From Spirochaetaceae bacterium (GTDB taxonomy: Bacteria; Spirochaetota; Spirochaetia; DSM-2461): a DNA stretch of 6,352 nt. Every line of letters begins with the position of its first letter. Within the stretch, counting starts at the first letter, position 1. Positions 1 through 6,232 of the stretch are shown in pieces. The notes below the pieces were generated by a model. That model had not been told where the DNA came from and made no database searches. It worked only from the letters and a program-made list of their open reading frames with translations. Both the position numbers and the translations under genes were made by a program. Location: contig JAEINM010000251.1 in NCBI GenBank assembly GCA_016342385.1, positions 1 through 6,352 on the forward strand. The letters run 5' to 3'.

Positions 1-1
1 T

Positions 2-340
2 GATGCACCCTATTATTTTAGAGCGGCGGACCTTTTTGTTATTCCGGCGAATTATGAGCCCTTTGGATTAGTGGGGATTGAAGCCATGAGTAGCGGTACA
101 GCCATCCTGGCTACCGCGTTGGGAGGATTCCTCGACTATCTGAAGGATGGTAAAAATGGTTTATTCATTAAACGGGATGCCCTAGATATAGCCCAGAAGA
201 TTAAGTATCTAATGGATAATAGAGAAGAATTAGAGAAGATGTCACATATGGCCAGAGAAACAGCCCTGGACTATTCCTGGGAAAAGATAGGTAAACAATA
301 TCTTGAATTGATAGAAGAAGTGTACAGTGAAAAAAGATAA
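2..340 (+). CDS. GT4-family glycosyltransferase, C-terminal part (5' end outside window)
   Basis: The frame is open from base 2 with no in-frame start needed, giving 112 residues of the C-terminal nucleotide-sugar-binding half of a group 1 (GT4, GT-B fold) glycosyltransferase. Visible residues 1-29 read through the family signature: an 'RAADLFVIPANYEPFGLVGIE' type block in which Glu19 and Glu27 form the E-x7-E motif that contacts the donor sugar nucleotide. It is followed by 'GTAILAT..GG..DYLKDGKNGL', also typical of the family. The final ~50 residues are the amphipathic C-terminal helices. The closest resemblance is to sucrose-phosphate-synthase-like GT4 enzymes, but donor and acceptor cannot be read from this part. 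A GTG at 71 opens the same frame but cuts into the donor motif, so it is not the true start. The 3' end overlaps the next gene by 14 bases, indicating co-transcription. It probably transfers a sugar in the cytoplasm during glycan assembly. Confidence 0.9.
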   Translation, partial: DAPYYFRAADLFVIPANYEPFGLVGIEAMSSGTAILATALGGFLDYLKDGKNGLFIKRDALDIAQKIKYLMDNREELEKMSHMARETALDYSWEKIGKQYLELIEEVYSEKR

Positions 341-734
341 CCTGAGAACCTGGGCTGTTCAGGGAATGAAATTCATTATCGTGGGATTTTTAAACACGGG
401 AATAACAATGGGAACAATTTTTGTGCTAACCCGTTTATTCAAAGTTCACTATATTCCTGCTAATGCAACCGGATACACTGCGGGTTTGATAAACAGTTTT
501 ATCTGGAACCGGAACTGGACCTTTAAAAGCAGGGGCAATGCTTTACGGCAAACCTTATTCTTTCTTCTGGCTTTCGGCATATGCTATACTCTCCAGCTGA
601 CTCTGGTATTGTTACTCGTAGAGTATTATTCGATGAACCCCGACATAGCACAGATTATGGGGATGATTGTCTATACTGGTCTTAATTTTCTCATTAACAA
701 ACTCATAACATTCCGCAAAAAGGAGATTTCATGA
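327..734 (+). CDS. GtrA-family small membrane protein (putative lipid-linked sugar translocation)
   Basis: This 135-residue protein has the length and layout of the GtrA family: four predicted membrane segments at about residues 15-35, 43-60, 75-98 and 105-125. It has the two internally repeated signatures, 'SFIWNRNWTF' (57-66) and 'NFLINKLITFR' (120-130). GtrA proteins are thought to move undecaprenyl-phosphate-linked sugar from the cytoplasmic to the periplasmic face of the inner membrane; the biochemical role is less firmly proven than the association with GtrB. The start is GTG at 327, within the end of the GT4 gene, with a modest purine-rich site (GAAGAAG, 314-320) six bases upstream. 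An ATG at 366 would leave only a one-residue lead before the first membrane helix, so the GTG is preferred but not certain. It overlaps the following gtrB-like gene by ATGA. Confidence 0.9.
   Translation: MKKDNLRTWAVQGMKFIIVGFLNTGITMGTIFVLTRLFKVHYIPANATGYTAGLINSFIWNRNWTFKSRGNALRQTLFFLLAFGICYTLQLTLVLLLVEYYSMNPDIAQIMGMIVYTGLNFLINKLITFRKKEIS
721..725 (+). promoter_or_regulatory. Shine-Dalgarno site of the gtrB-like gene
   Basis: AGGAG lies inside the last codons of the gtrA-like gene, five bases before the ATG at 731. With the ATGA stop/start overlap this fits translational coupling of the two proteins. Confidence 0.7.
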
Positions 735-1669
735 CAATCAGTATTATTGTTCCATGCTACAATGAAGAAGAAGTGATTAACATGACCAATACCCGCCTCG
801 CCTCAGTTCTGGATAAAATGGATTTACAGAGTGAAATTATCTATATAAATGATGGGAGTTCCGATAAAACATCATCAATTCTATCAACCTTTGCAGATGA
901 GGATTCCCGGATCAGGGTCCTATCATTCAGTAGAAATTTCGGGCATCAGGCGGCTGTTTCGGCTGGGCTCCAATACTGCAAAGGCGACGCCGCCATAATA
1001 ATCGATGCTGATCTGCAGGATCCTCCGGAGCTGTTTCCAGAAATGATCAGATTGTGGAGAGAGGGAAATGAAGTCGTCTATGGACAGAGACTCTCAAGAA
1101 AAGGGGAATCGGGTTTTAAGAAGTGGTCGGCTAAGATGTTTTATAGGACGATCAACAGACTATCCGATATAAAACTGCCTTTGGATACGGGAGATTTCCG
1201 CCTTGTGGACAGAATAGTCATTGATGCTTTTAACAATCTTCCCGAAAGAGATAAATATATACGGGGATTATTTGCCTGGCTGGGATTCAGACAGACTCCC
1301 ATCTCTTATAATAGAGATGAACGTGCGGCGGGAGAGACAAAATATCCTCTCAAAAAGATGATAAAATTTGCCTCTAACGGCATTATCGCCTTTAGCAGAA
1401 AACCTCTGGAAATAGCTCTTCAGATGGGGATAGTGACACTGTTGATTTCCCTGGGATTAACAGTCTATACATTTATATCGTATTTTCTAAGACCCATGAC
1501 AATTGTACCGGGCTGGGCTTCAACCCTTCTGGTTATTCTCTTTCTGGGATCGGTTCAGTTACTGTCTACGGGAGTTCTGGGGAAGTATATCGGCAGGATC
1601 TATGATGAGACAAAAGGACGCCCTGAATACATTATTTCTCACGACTCTGATTCATCATCAAGTAAATAA
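731..1669 (+). CDS. GtrB/DPM1-like family 2 glycosyltransferase (undecaprenyl-phosphate sugar synthase)
   Basis: The 312-residue protein has the full GtrB/DPM1-like arrangement. An N-terminal GT-A domain carries 'VPCYNEEE' (7-14), 'INDGSSDKT' (39-47), 'SFSRNFGHQAAVSAGL' (65-80) and the DxD-type metal/donor site 'DADLQDPPE' (92-100). Then come 'PLDTGDFRLVDR' (150-161) and 'AGETKYPLKKM' (200-210). Two membrane helices (about 228-251 and 262-284) precede the conserved tail 'GRIYDETKGRPEY' (288-300). The family moves a hexose, often glucose, from a nucleotide sugar to undecaprenyl phosphate on the cytoplasmic face; the actual sugar cannot be told from sequence. The ATG start is well supported by AGGAG five bases upstream. 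The last ten codons lie opposite the 3' end of the minus-strand GT-C gene. The Ser/Asp-rich tail after residue 302 is outside the conserved family core. Confidence 0.93.
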   Translation: MTISIIVPCYNEEEVINMTNTRLASVLDKMDLQSEIIYINDGSSDKTSSILSTFADEDSRIRVLSFSRNFGHQAAVSAGLQYCKGDAAIIIDADLQDPPELFPEMIRLWREGNEVVYGQRLSRKGESGFKKWSAKMFYRTINRLSDIKLPLDTGDFRLVDRIVIDAFNNLPERDKYIRGLFAWLGFRQTPISYNRDERAAGETKYPLKKMIKFASNGIIAFSRKPLEIALQMGIVTLLISLGLTVYTFISYFLRPMTIVPGWASTLLVILFLGSVQLLSTGVLGKYIGRIYDETKGRPEYIISHDSDSSSSK

Positions 1670-2997
1670 TATATCTGAATCAGTTCATCATTATGAGTAA
1701 TTTCAGAGATCAATTCACGATGATTATAGCGTGCCGGTATAGATTGAGGATGATTTCTGAAATGATCTTCCAGAATCAGATAACACTCTTTCACTTCCGG
1801 TTTATCATCGATAAGGTAAAAATAGAAGAAATCTCTGTCATAATAGGCAAACCACTCATTGGCACTTCCAAATATCGGCAGTCCATCATCGGGAATGACT
1901 GTTGAGACCTCATTGATATAATCGACCTGAGACTCTTTTCTGTAATTCATTTTATATAGATAAGCATATTGTGGGAACATCAGGAGGAAGACAAATAGAA
2001 GCACCAGGTTCGTCTTTTTAATGGAAAAAGAAACGGTTGTCAGTAATAGAAGAAATGCCGGATAGGCAAAGACAGCATAATTAGAATTTCCTCTCGGTAA
2101 AAAAAAACTCTCAACCATAAGTACACTCAAAAGTATAAGAGGGAATTTATCTTCCTTATACATTTTTTTAATGATATAGATTAGTAACCCTGTTAGAAAT
2201 ATGGCAAAATCTGCCAGATGTCTGTGCTTTTTTGATTCGAAGAAAAAGGAAAAGAGGTAATTGGAGGTTGCTCCAGAGACTCTTGTGAAGTGATCTAGCT
2301 CACCACCGATATTGAAAACTGTTTTATAGTGAAGAGACAGGTAAAGTGCCACTCCACCCAATATCCCGAGGGCGAAGAGAATGATTGATTTAATCAGTAC
2401 TTTTTTATGGGAGAAATAGGATTTGTGCTGCCATATAAAATAGGCGAGACAATAGAAGAAGCCTGTGACTCCCATAGGATGAGTTTCCAGCCCCAGCATC
2501 CCGACAAATCCCGCCAGAGTATAGTTCTTTCTCATGAAGAAGAAAAAGCACAATGTGCTGAAAAAATAGGCCAGAGCATCTGATCGGGTTTTATTTCCCA
2601 TGGAGACATAGGGTTCAAATACCAGCATTAAAAGGAGAATTATAAATATCTTATTTCGATCGATACCAATTCTAGTAAAATTCTTAAACCAGAAAAACAG
2701 GCTAAGATAGACAAGAAGAGAAGATATGATATGACCGTTTAATTTGGTCCATCCGGCAATATCAAGGATTGAGCTGTAGAGGTAGGAATAGATTTTACCG
2801 AAATAGGCCACTCCACCGAGTTTTTCTGTTTTATAGACCCTGTCAAATTCATAATTATTATGAGTGTAATTGTAGGCGAATGAGAGAGACCAGGGATCAT
2901 CGATATCTTCAACTCTGTAGTTGTTGAAGATGAAGATATTGACGATGAGGGCGAAGAATAGGAATAGGTAGATGGGGATGTTTTTATAGGTTGTCAT
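1639..2997 (-). CDS. Polytopic GT-C-type glycosyltransferase (lipid-phosphate-sugar dependent), putative
   Basis: A 452-residue membrane protein with roughly ten or more hydrophobic segments (about 7-25, 89-105, 115-133, 138-155, 160-188, 200-222, 262-277, 284-300, 304-322, 329-345) and a soluble C-terminal tail from about 350. The first outer loop holds the acidic cluster 'EDIDDPWS' (30-37), where GT-C enzymes of the ArnT/PMT type place their catalytic aspartate. 'TRSDALAYFF' (137-146) and 'THPMG' (172-176) match the conserved 'RPD...' and 'HP.G' positions seen in such proteins. Members take sugar from a polyprenyl-phosphate carrier on the periplasmic side. This fits the adjacent convergent gtrA/gtrB-like pair, and this protein could be the third, transferase component (inference). 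The ATG at 2997 has AGGGAA at 3006-3011. A run of nine T on the coding strand (2099-2107) lies in the gene. An orphan membrane glycosyltransferase or a Wzy-like protein is the alternative; the acidic first loop argues for GT-C. Confidence 0.7.
   Translation of the reverse strand: MTTYKNIPIYLFLFFALIVNIFIFNNYRVEDIDDPWSLSFAYNYTHNNYEFDRVYKTEKLGGVAYFGKIYSYLYSSILDIAGWTKLNGHIISSLLVYLSLFFWFKNFTRIGIDRNKIFIILLLMLVFEPYVSMGNKTRSDALAYFFSTLCFFFFMRKNYTLAGFVGMLGLETHPMGVTGFFYCLAYFIWQHKSYFSHKKVLIKSIILFALGILGGVALYLSLHYKTVFNIGGELDHFTRVSGATSNYLFSFFFESKKHRHLADFAIFLTGLLIYIIKKMYKEDKFPLILLSVLMVESFFLPRGNSNYAVFAYPAFLLLLTTVSFSIKKTNLVLLFVFLLMFPQYAYLYKMNYRKESQVDYINEVSTVIPDDGLPIFGSANEWFAYYDRDFFYFYLIDDKPEVKECYLILEDHFRNHPQSIPARYNHRELISEITHNDELIQIYYLLDDESES
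1647..1683. repeat. 8-base inverted repeat spanning the convergent 3' ends
   Basis: CTGATTCA (1647-1654) and TGAATCAG (1676-1683) are perfect complements with a 21-base loop containing the stop codon of the gtrB-like gene. No T-rich tract follows on either strand, so it does not look like a standard intrinsic terminator. It could be chance in AT-rich DNA. Confidence 0.3.
2099..2107. repeat. Nine-base poly(A) tract (poly(T) on the coding strand of the GT-C gene)
   Basis: A direct read gives nine consecutive A on the plus strand, inside the GT-C gene at the codons for Phe298-Phe299-Leu300. It is the longest homopolymer I noticed in the window; the other runs are seven or fewer. Tracts like this can slip and switch a gene on or off, but length alone does not prove it. 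Confidence 0.9.
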
Positions 2998-3042
2998 TTC
3001 TTATATTCCCTAATAATTATGATCTATTATTTACATTTTATA

Positions 3043-4260
3043 TTAGTCTATTTTTATACCCTTTAGTTTTTTCATTCTTTCGGGGTCATTTTTGAGGTTG
3101 ATCCAGAATTCTTTCAGAAATGCGAAGAAGATGCTGAAAAAGAAAGCGACAAAAGTAACAATAACACAAAGTTTTCCGCGACTCGGTCCCGATTTCATTT
3201 CCGGAACTTCAGCGTATTCAATTATTTGAAATTTTGGTCCTGTTCCACCTTTCTGAAGTTTAAGAATTTCATATTGTTGAATGAGGCTCTGGTAGATTGT
3301 AGCCTGGACTTGTAGAGATCTGGTTAATTCCTCATATTCCATTACTATCAAAGGAAGATCTTTTAATGCAGGAATACCCTCTATTGTACCATTTTCCAAT
3401 GCCCATAATGAGTTCTCCAATGCTACTTTTTCATCCTTTAATTTGATCAGAGAAGGGTCTTCAATACGAGTTTTTGTTTTATAAGTTGCAAGAGCAGCTT
3501 CTTTTTCCACAAGTGAAGTTTTAAGAAAAACGATTCTATTTCCAATTGTTTCAGAAATAGCTCTTGCATCCATAATGTTATACTTATTCTGGAAATCTAA
3601 TATTTCCTGTTGGATTAAAGAAATTTCAACTTCTACTTCAGACTTCTTTTCTTCGAATATTCTTCTTTGTGAAAAATTAGAAGTTTGGTCAAGTTCGGCA
3701 AATTTGTTTTCCAGGATATCTACAACTCTATTGACAATTTTTGTAGCCAGTATCCTATCAATATCCTCATAGGCGATACTTATAGTATTAGTATCTAAAT
3801 CTGTGTTTACCGATAAATGTTGCCTTATCGTGGTTCTTAATTCTGATTTCGGGAATTTACTAGTCCCTAATTTATAAATCTCCAATAAATCAAACTCATC
3901 AGCTATCTGATCAATTACAGTATCGCTATTGGTCAGCATAAGAACCATTGCAGATTCATTAGAAGTCCCTGCTCCAGGAACTCCCATTAAACCTGCCAAA
4001 GCACCCATTCCTGAAGAACTCATAAGACTTGATAATCCTGAACTTTCACTTTCATTAATTTTTATTATAGATTTAGGTTCATATCTATTTGGTAAAGGAC
4101 TTTTTTCCGGAGGTAATTTTATTGTAATGATAGAAAATATAACGACTCCTAACATTGCTATTATGACAGTTAAAAAAATTAGTAATTTATTCTTATAAAT
4201 AATTCCTAATAATTCCAGAAAATCTACATCATCATTCTTTGTTTTATCTTTTTTATTCAT
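3043..4260 (-). CDS. Wzz-like polysaccharide chain-length determinant (polysaccharide co-polymerase)
   Basis: The 405-residue protein has the co-polymerase layout. There is a short charged N-terminal tail, a first membrane helix at about 26-47, a long periplasmic region, and a second helix at about 364-382 followed by a basic cytoplasmic tail. Just before the second helix is the family's proline motif, 'EVPEMKSGPSRGK' (351-363). The periplasmic part has heptad-rich stretches at about 197-260 and 270-335, expected to form the long coiled coil. A Ser/Gly/Met/Leu-rich loop lies at 73-101. No Walker A/B or C-terminal tyrosine cluster follows, so this is a Wzz-type protein and not a Wzc-type autokinase. 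Known family members set the modal length of O-antigen or exopolysaccharide by acting with Wzy. The ATG at 4260 has a weak upstream site (TAGGT). It sits between the Gnu-like and GT-C genes on the same strand, with gaps of 81 and 45 bases. It is longer than the shortest enterobacterial WzzB proteins, so the symbol is left blank. Confidence 0.88.
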   Translation of the reverse strand: MNKKDKTKNDDVDFLELLGIIYKNKLLIFLTVIIAMLGVVIFSIITIKLPPEKSPLPNRYEPKSIIKINESESSGLSSLMSSSGMGALAGLMGVPGAGTSNESAMVLMLTNSDTVIDQIADEFDLLEIYKLGTSKFPKSELRTTIRQHLSVNTDLDTNTISIAYEDIDRILATKIVNRVVDILENKFAELDQTSNFSQRRIFEEKKSEVEVEISLIQQEILDFQNKYNIMDARAISETIGNRIVFLKTSLVEKEAALATYKTKTRIEDPSLIKLKDEKVALENSLWALENGTIEGIPALKDLPLIVMEYEELTRSLQVQATIYQSLIQQYEILKLQKGGTGPKFQIIEYAEVPEMKSGPSRGKLCVIVTFVAFFFSIFFAFLKEFWINLKNDPERMKKLKGIKID

Positions 4261-4341
4261 AGTACCTAACTTTATTTACATTTCAATCTAAAATCGTCTA
4301 TTTATTAATATCCAATTATTACACTAAAAGCAGTTTTTATC

Positions 4342-5337
4342 CTACTCAGAATAAAATAATATATTATCTTTTGTAGATTCAAAATCAACAAATTCAAATT
4401 TTATAGTATTTTGAATACCGACATCCAGCGTTATAGGAGGGATAAAACCAGCTTTACTAATATTAATGGAAGAGAAACAGGTGGTAGAGCAGAATTTTTT
4501 TATTCGCAATCTACTAATTGGTAATTTTTTCCTTATTATAAAAGCAATTAAATCAAAAAATGCTCCTCCCATATATCCTAGAAAATAAGGCCAGTGAAAT
4601 GTAATAGCAGCCTTTCGACCTAAAGCTCCTTTAACTATACGAACAAGTGAATCCATGCTATAATCAGGTTTATCTATATAGTTAAACAAGTATTCACCTT
4701 TTTCATTCCTTAGTGAATAATGAATAAAAGCAACAATGTTTTCTACATAAGCCATAGATTTCACATTTTTACCATTTCCTATCATAGGAAAAAACCGTGA
4801 AGAAATCTGCTTAAGAAGATTGTATACGTTACCTCTGTTTCTTTCACCGAAAACGACTGTAGGTCTAATTATAGTCAATGTCCGATTATTGGGATCGCCA
4901 TTGACCCATTCTCTATATACTCCTTCTGCTTCCCACTTTGTCCTTCCATAGTCATTGAAATAATTGATCTCACCACTTTCATCTGTACCTTCAGGAGCAA
5001 ATCCATAAACGGCAACAGAACTTGTAAATACGATTTTATTTATACCAAGATCTTCACAAGCTCGACAAACATTCTGTGCACCAAATACATTAACCTCATC
5101 GTAAAGAGTTTTTGGAGTTACATCATCCCTGTGTTCGGCAGCTAAGTTAATTACAGTATGGGAATTTTTCAGACTTTTTTTCAAATTTTGAAAATCCCGG
5201 ACATCTGAGAGTCTGGTCTTTTCAGGAAAAAAAGGAGAGATATTTTTATCTACTATTTGAAAATCCACTTTTTGTTCTTTAAAAAGTCTTGCTAATCTGG
5301 AACCGATAAATCCAGAACCTCCGATAATTGTTATCAC
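4342..5337 (-). CDS. gnu: Gnu-like GlcNAc-PP-undecaprenol 4-epimerase (extended SDR family)
   Basis: An extended short-chain dehydrogenase/reductase of 331 residues from the GTG at 5337. The N-terminus carries the NAD-binding 'GGSGFIG' (6-12) with Asp30 after the second strand. The active site shows 'TSSVAVYG' (105-112) and the YxxxK pair Tyr130/Lys134 in 'YGRTK'. Beyond generic SDR features, it carries blocks I recognise from E. coli O157 Gnu (Z3206): 'AAEHRDDV' (67-74), 'RPTVVFGERNRGNVYNLLKQ' (158-177), 'KSMAYVENI' (193-201), 'KKFCSTTCF' (280-288) and a C-terminal '..YSE'. Gnu interconverts GlcNAc- and GalNAc-diphosphoundecaprenol, giving the first sugar of many O units. A hydrophobic stretch (about 250-268) fits membrane association. 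The same frame can be opened four codons earlier at a TTG (5349), but that TTG overlaps the Shine-Dalgarno sequence, so GTG is chosen. The assignment is from memory of the family, not an alignment; a nucleotide-sugar epimerase is the alternative. Confidence 0.82.
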   Translation of the reverse strand: MITIIGGSGFIGSRLARLFKEQKVDFQIVDKNISPFFPEKTRLSDVRDFQNLKKSLKNSHTVINLAAEHRDDVTPKTLYDEVNVFGAQNVCRACEDLGINKIVFTSSVAVYGFAPEGTDESGEINYFNDYGRTKWEAEGVYREWVNGDPNNRTLTIIRPTVVFGERNRGNVYNLLKQISSRFFPMIGNGKNVKSMAYVENIVAFIHYSLRNEKGEYLFNYIDKPDYSMDSLVRIVKGALGRKAAITFHWPYFLGYMGGAFFDLIAFIIRKKLPISRLRIKKFCSTTCFSSINISKAGFIPPITLDVGIQNTIKFEFVDFESTKDNILFYSE

Positions 5338-5341
5338 AAAA

Positions 5342-5347
5342 CCCTCC
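5342..5347 (-). promoter_or_regulatory. Shine-Dalgarno site that decides the gnu start
   Basis: GGAGGG on the minus strand is followed by TTTT and then GTG at 5337-5335. The strong match lies inside the first three codons of the longer TTG-started reading, so ribosomes guided by it would start at the GTG. The next residues then read V-ITIIGGSGFIG, a normal SDR N-terminus. Confidence 0.75.
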
Positions 5348-5440
5348 AATAATTTTTTTAGAATATAACTGCAAGTATTTGGATGTGTTCCTCATATCAA
5401 TACATCTTATCTTATTTCTTTAAAAGATTTTCAATCAAAA

Positions 5441-5453
5441 ACAAATTATTTGT
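5441..5453. repeat. Short palindrome at the end of the GT2 gene
   Basis: ACAAATTATTTGT is a perfect 6-base inverted repeat around one central base and includes the TAA stop of the upstream glycosyltransferase gene. There is no loop room for a stable hairpin, so this is recorded only as a symmetric site, possibly chance. The rest of the gap down to the gnu start is AT-rich and shows no convincing promoter or terminator. Confidence 0.3.
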
Positions 5454-6201
5454 GATACCTTTGGACTCCCAAGACTAAATAAAGAACAAAATAAAATACA
5501 GATTTAATCATACTCAATCCTTCAATTTTCCTGTAAATCTGCCATTGATATTTTACTGCTTTAATCTTATTACTCGATCTGGATGTCTTCCCTACACGAT
5601 ACTTTGCCAAAGGAAGTCTTACTCCATATGCAAAATCCAATTCCTTTAATAATTCTAACCATAGTAAATAGTCTTCACTGAGTATATAGTCACCAAACAA
5701 TCGAATACCTAATAAATCTTTATTATAGACTACTGTTAAACAACCCATTACATTCGTCTTCAAAAGTGAACTATATGATATTTTCTGAGGTACGTTAATT
5801 ACACTTCTTATAGACAAATTGAAATCACATTTATAATAGCCGGTATAAGATAAACTGATATTTCTATTGTCCATAAAAGGAATTTGTATTTCTAATTTTC
5901 TTTCCATCCAGAGATCATCTGAATCAAGAAAAGCTATGTATTTACCATTTGAATGATTTATACCTCTATTCCTAGAATAACATACTCCTTGATTTATATC
6001 ATTTACGAGCATTTTAATATTGTGATATTTCTTAGTATACTCAACTATTATTTCTCGACTATTGTCAGTTGATTTATCATCAATTAGTATTAACTCCCAA
6101 TTCGTATATGTTTGTCTTAAAACTGAATTAATAGTATCTCTCAGTGTTTCTGATGAGTTATAGACTGGTGAAATTATAGAAACAAGAGGCTCTGATATCA
6201 T
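5446..6201 (-). CDS. Family 2 glycosyltransferase (GT-A fold), repeat-unit assembly
   Basis: This 251-residue protein is a compact family 2 transferase. 'VSIISPVYNSSETL' (7-20) and 'LIDDKSTDNS' (39-48) form the nucleotide-binding start, and 'GVCYSRNRGI' (72-81) is the usual N/RG block. 'FLDSDDLW' (91-98) gives the metal-binding DxD (Asp93/Asp95), and 'LSEDYLLWLELL' (174-185) gives the acidic catalytic-base region (Glu176/Asp177). The C-terminus, 'KYRVGKTSRSSNK' (200-212) plus a hydrophobic helix at about 231-246, resembles O-antigen and exopolysaccharide GT2 enzymes that sit on the inner membrane. Donor and linkage cannot be inferred. The ATG at 6201 is supported by AAGGAA five bases upstream. 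As the gene just before the Gnu-like epimerase, it is a reasonable candidate for adding a sugar to GalNAc-PP-undecaprenol, but that is inference. Base composition is strongly AT-rich. Confidence 0.9.
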   Translation of the reverse strand: MISEPLVSIISPVYNSSETLRDTINSVLRQTYTNWELILIDDKSTDNSREIIVEYTKKYHNIKMLVNDINQGVCYSRNRGINHSNGKYIAFLDSDDLWMERKLEIQIPFMDNRNISLSYTGYYKCDFNLSIRSVINVPQKISYSSLLKTNVMGCLTVVYNKDLLGIRLFGDYILSEDYLLWLELLKELDFAYGVRLPLAKYRVGKTSRSSNKIKAVKYQWQIYRKIEGLSMIKSVFYFVLYLVLGVQRYHK

Positions 6202-6206
6202 TGTTG

Positions 6207-6212
6207 TTCCTT
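6207..6212 (-). promoter_or_regulatory. Shine-Dalgarno site of the GT2 gene
   Basis: AAGGAA on the minus strand lies five bases before the ATG at 6201 and supports that start. The site lies in the 31-base gap after the preceding partial reading frame, which fits an operon. Confidence 0.6.
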
Positions 6213-6232
6213 TCCAAACATATAATATTTAC

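Noticed and set aside
71..340. Independent short gene starting with GTG at 71
   Set aside because: The same frame is open back to the window edge and the upstream codons hold conserved GT4 residues, so this is an internal codon of a larger gene.
1503..1905. Plus-strand open frames at 1503-1700 and 1693-1905
   Set aside because: They lie in other frames of the gtrB-like gene and antisense to the GT-C gene; their translations have no family-like pattern and no good ribosome site.
3575..4198. Plus-strand open frames at 3575-3772 and 3929-4198
   Set aside because: Both are antisense to the wzz-like gene, whose product has clear domain structure; the hydrophobic look of the antisense products follows from complementing membrane and coiled-coil codons.
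3043..4260. Wzc-type tyrosine autokinase
   Set aside because: No Walker A/B motifs and no tyrosine-rich tail follow the second membrane helix; the protein stops about 23 residues after it.
5406..5434. Promoter-like pair TTGAAA / GATAAG with 17-base spacing upstream of gnu on the minus strand
   Set aside because: The -10 element matches only four of six bases, and in such AT-rich DNA pairs like this are expected by chance; the operon layout does not require a promoter here.
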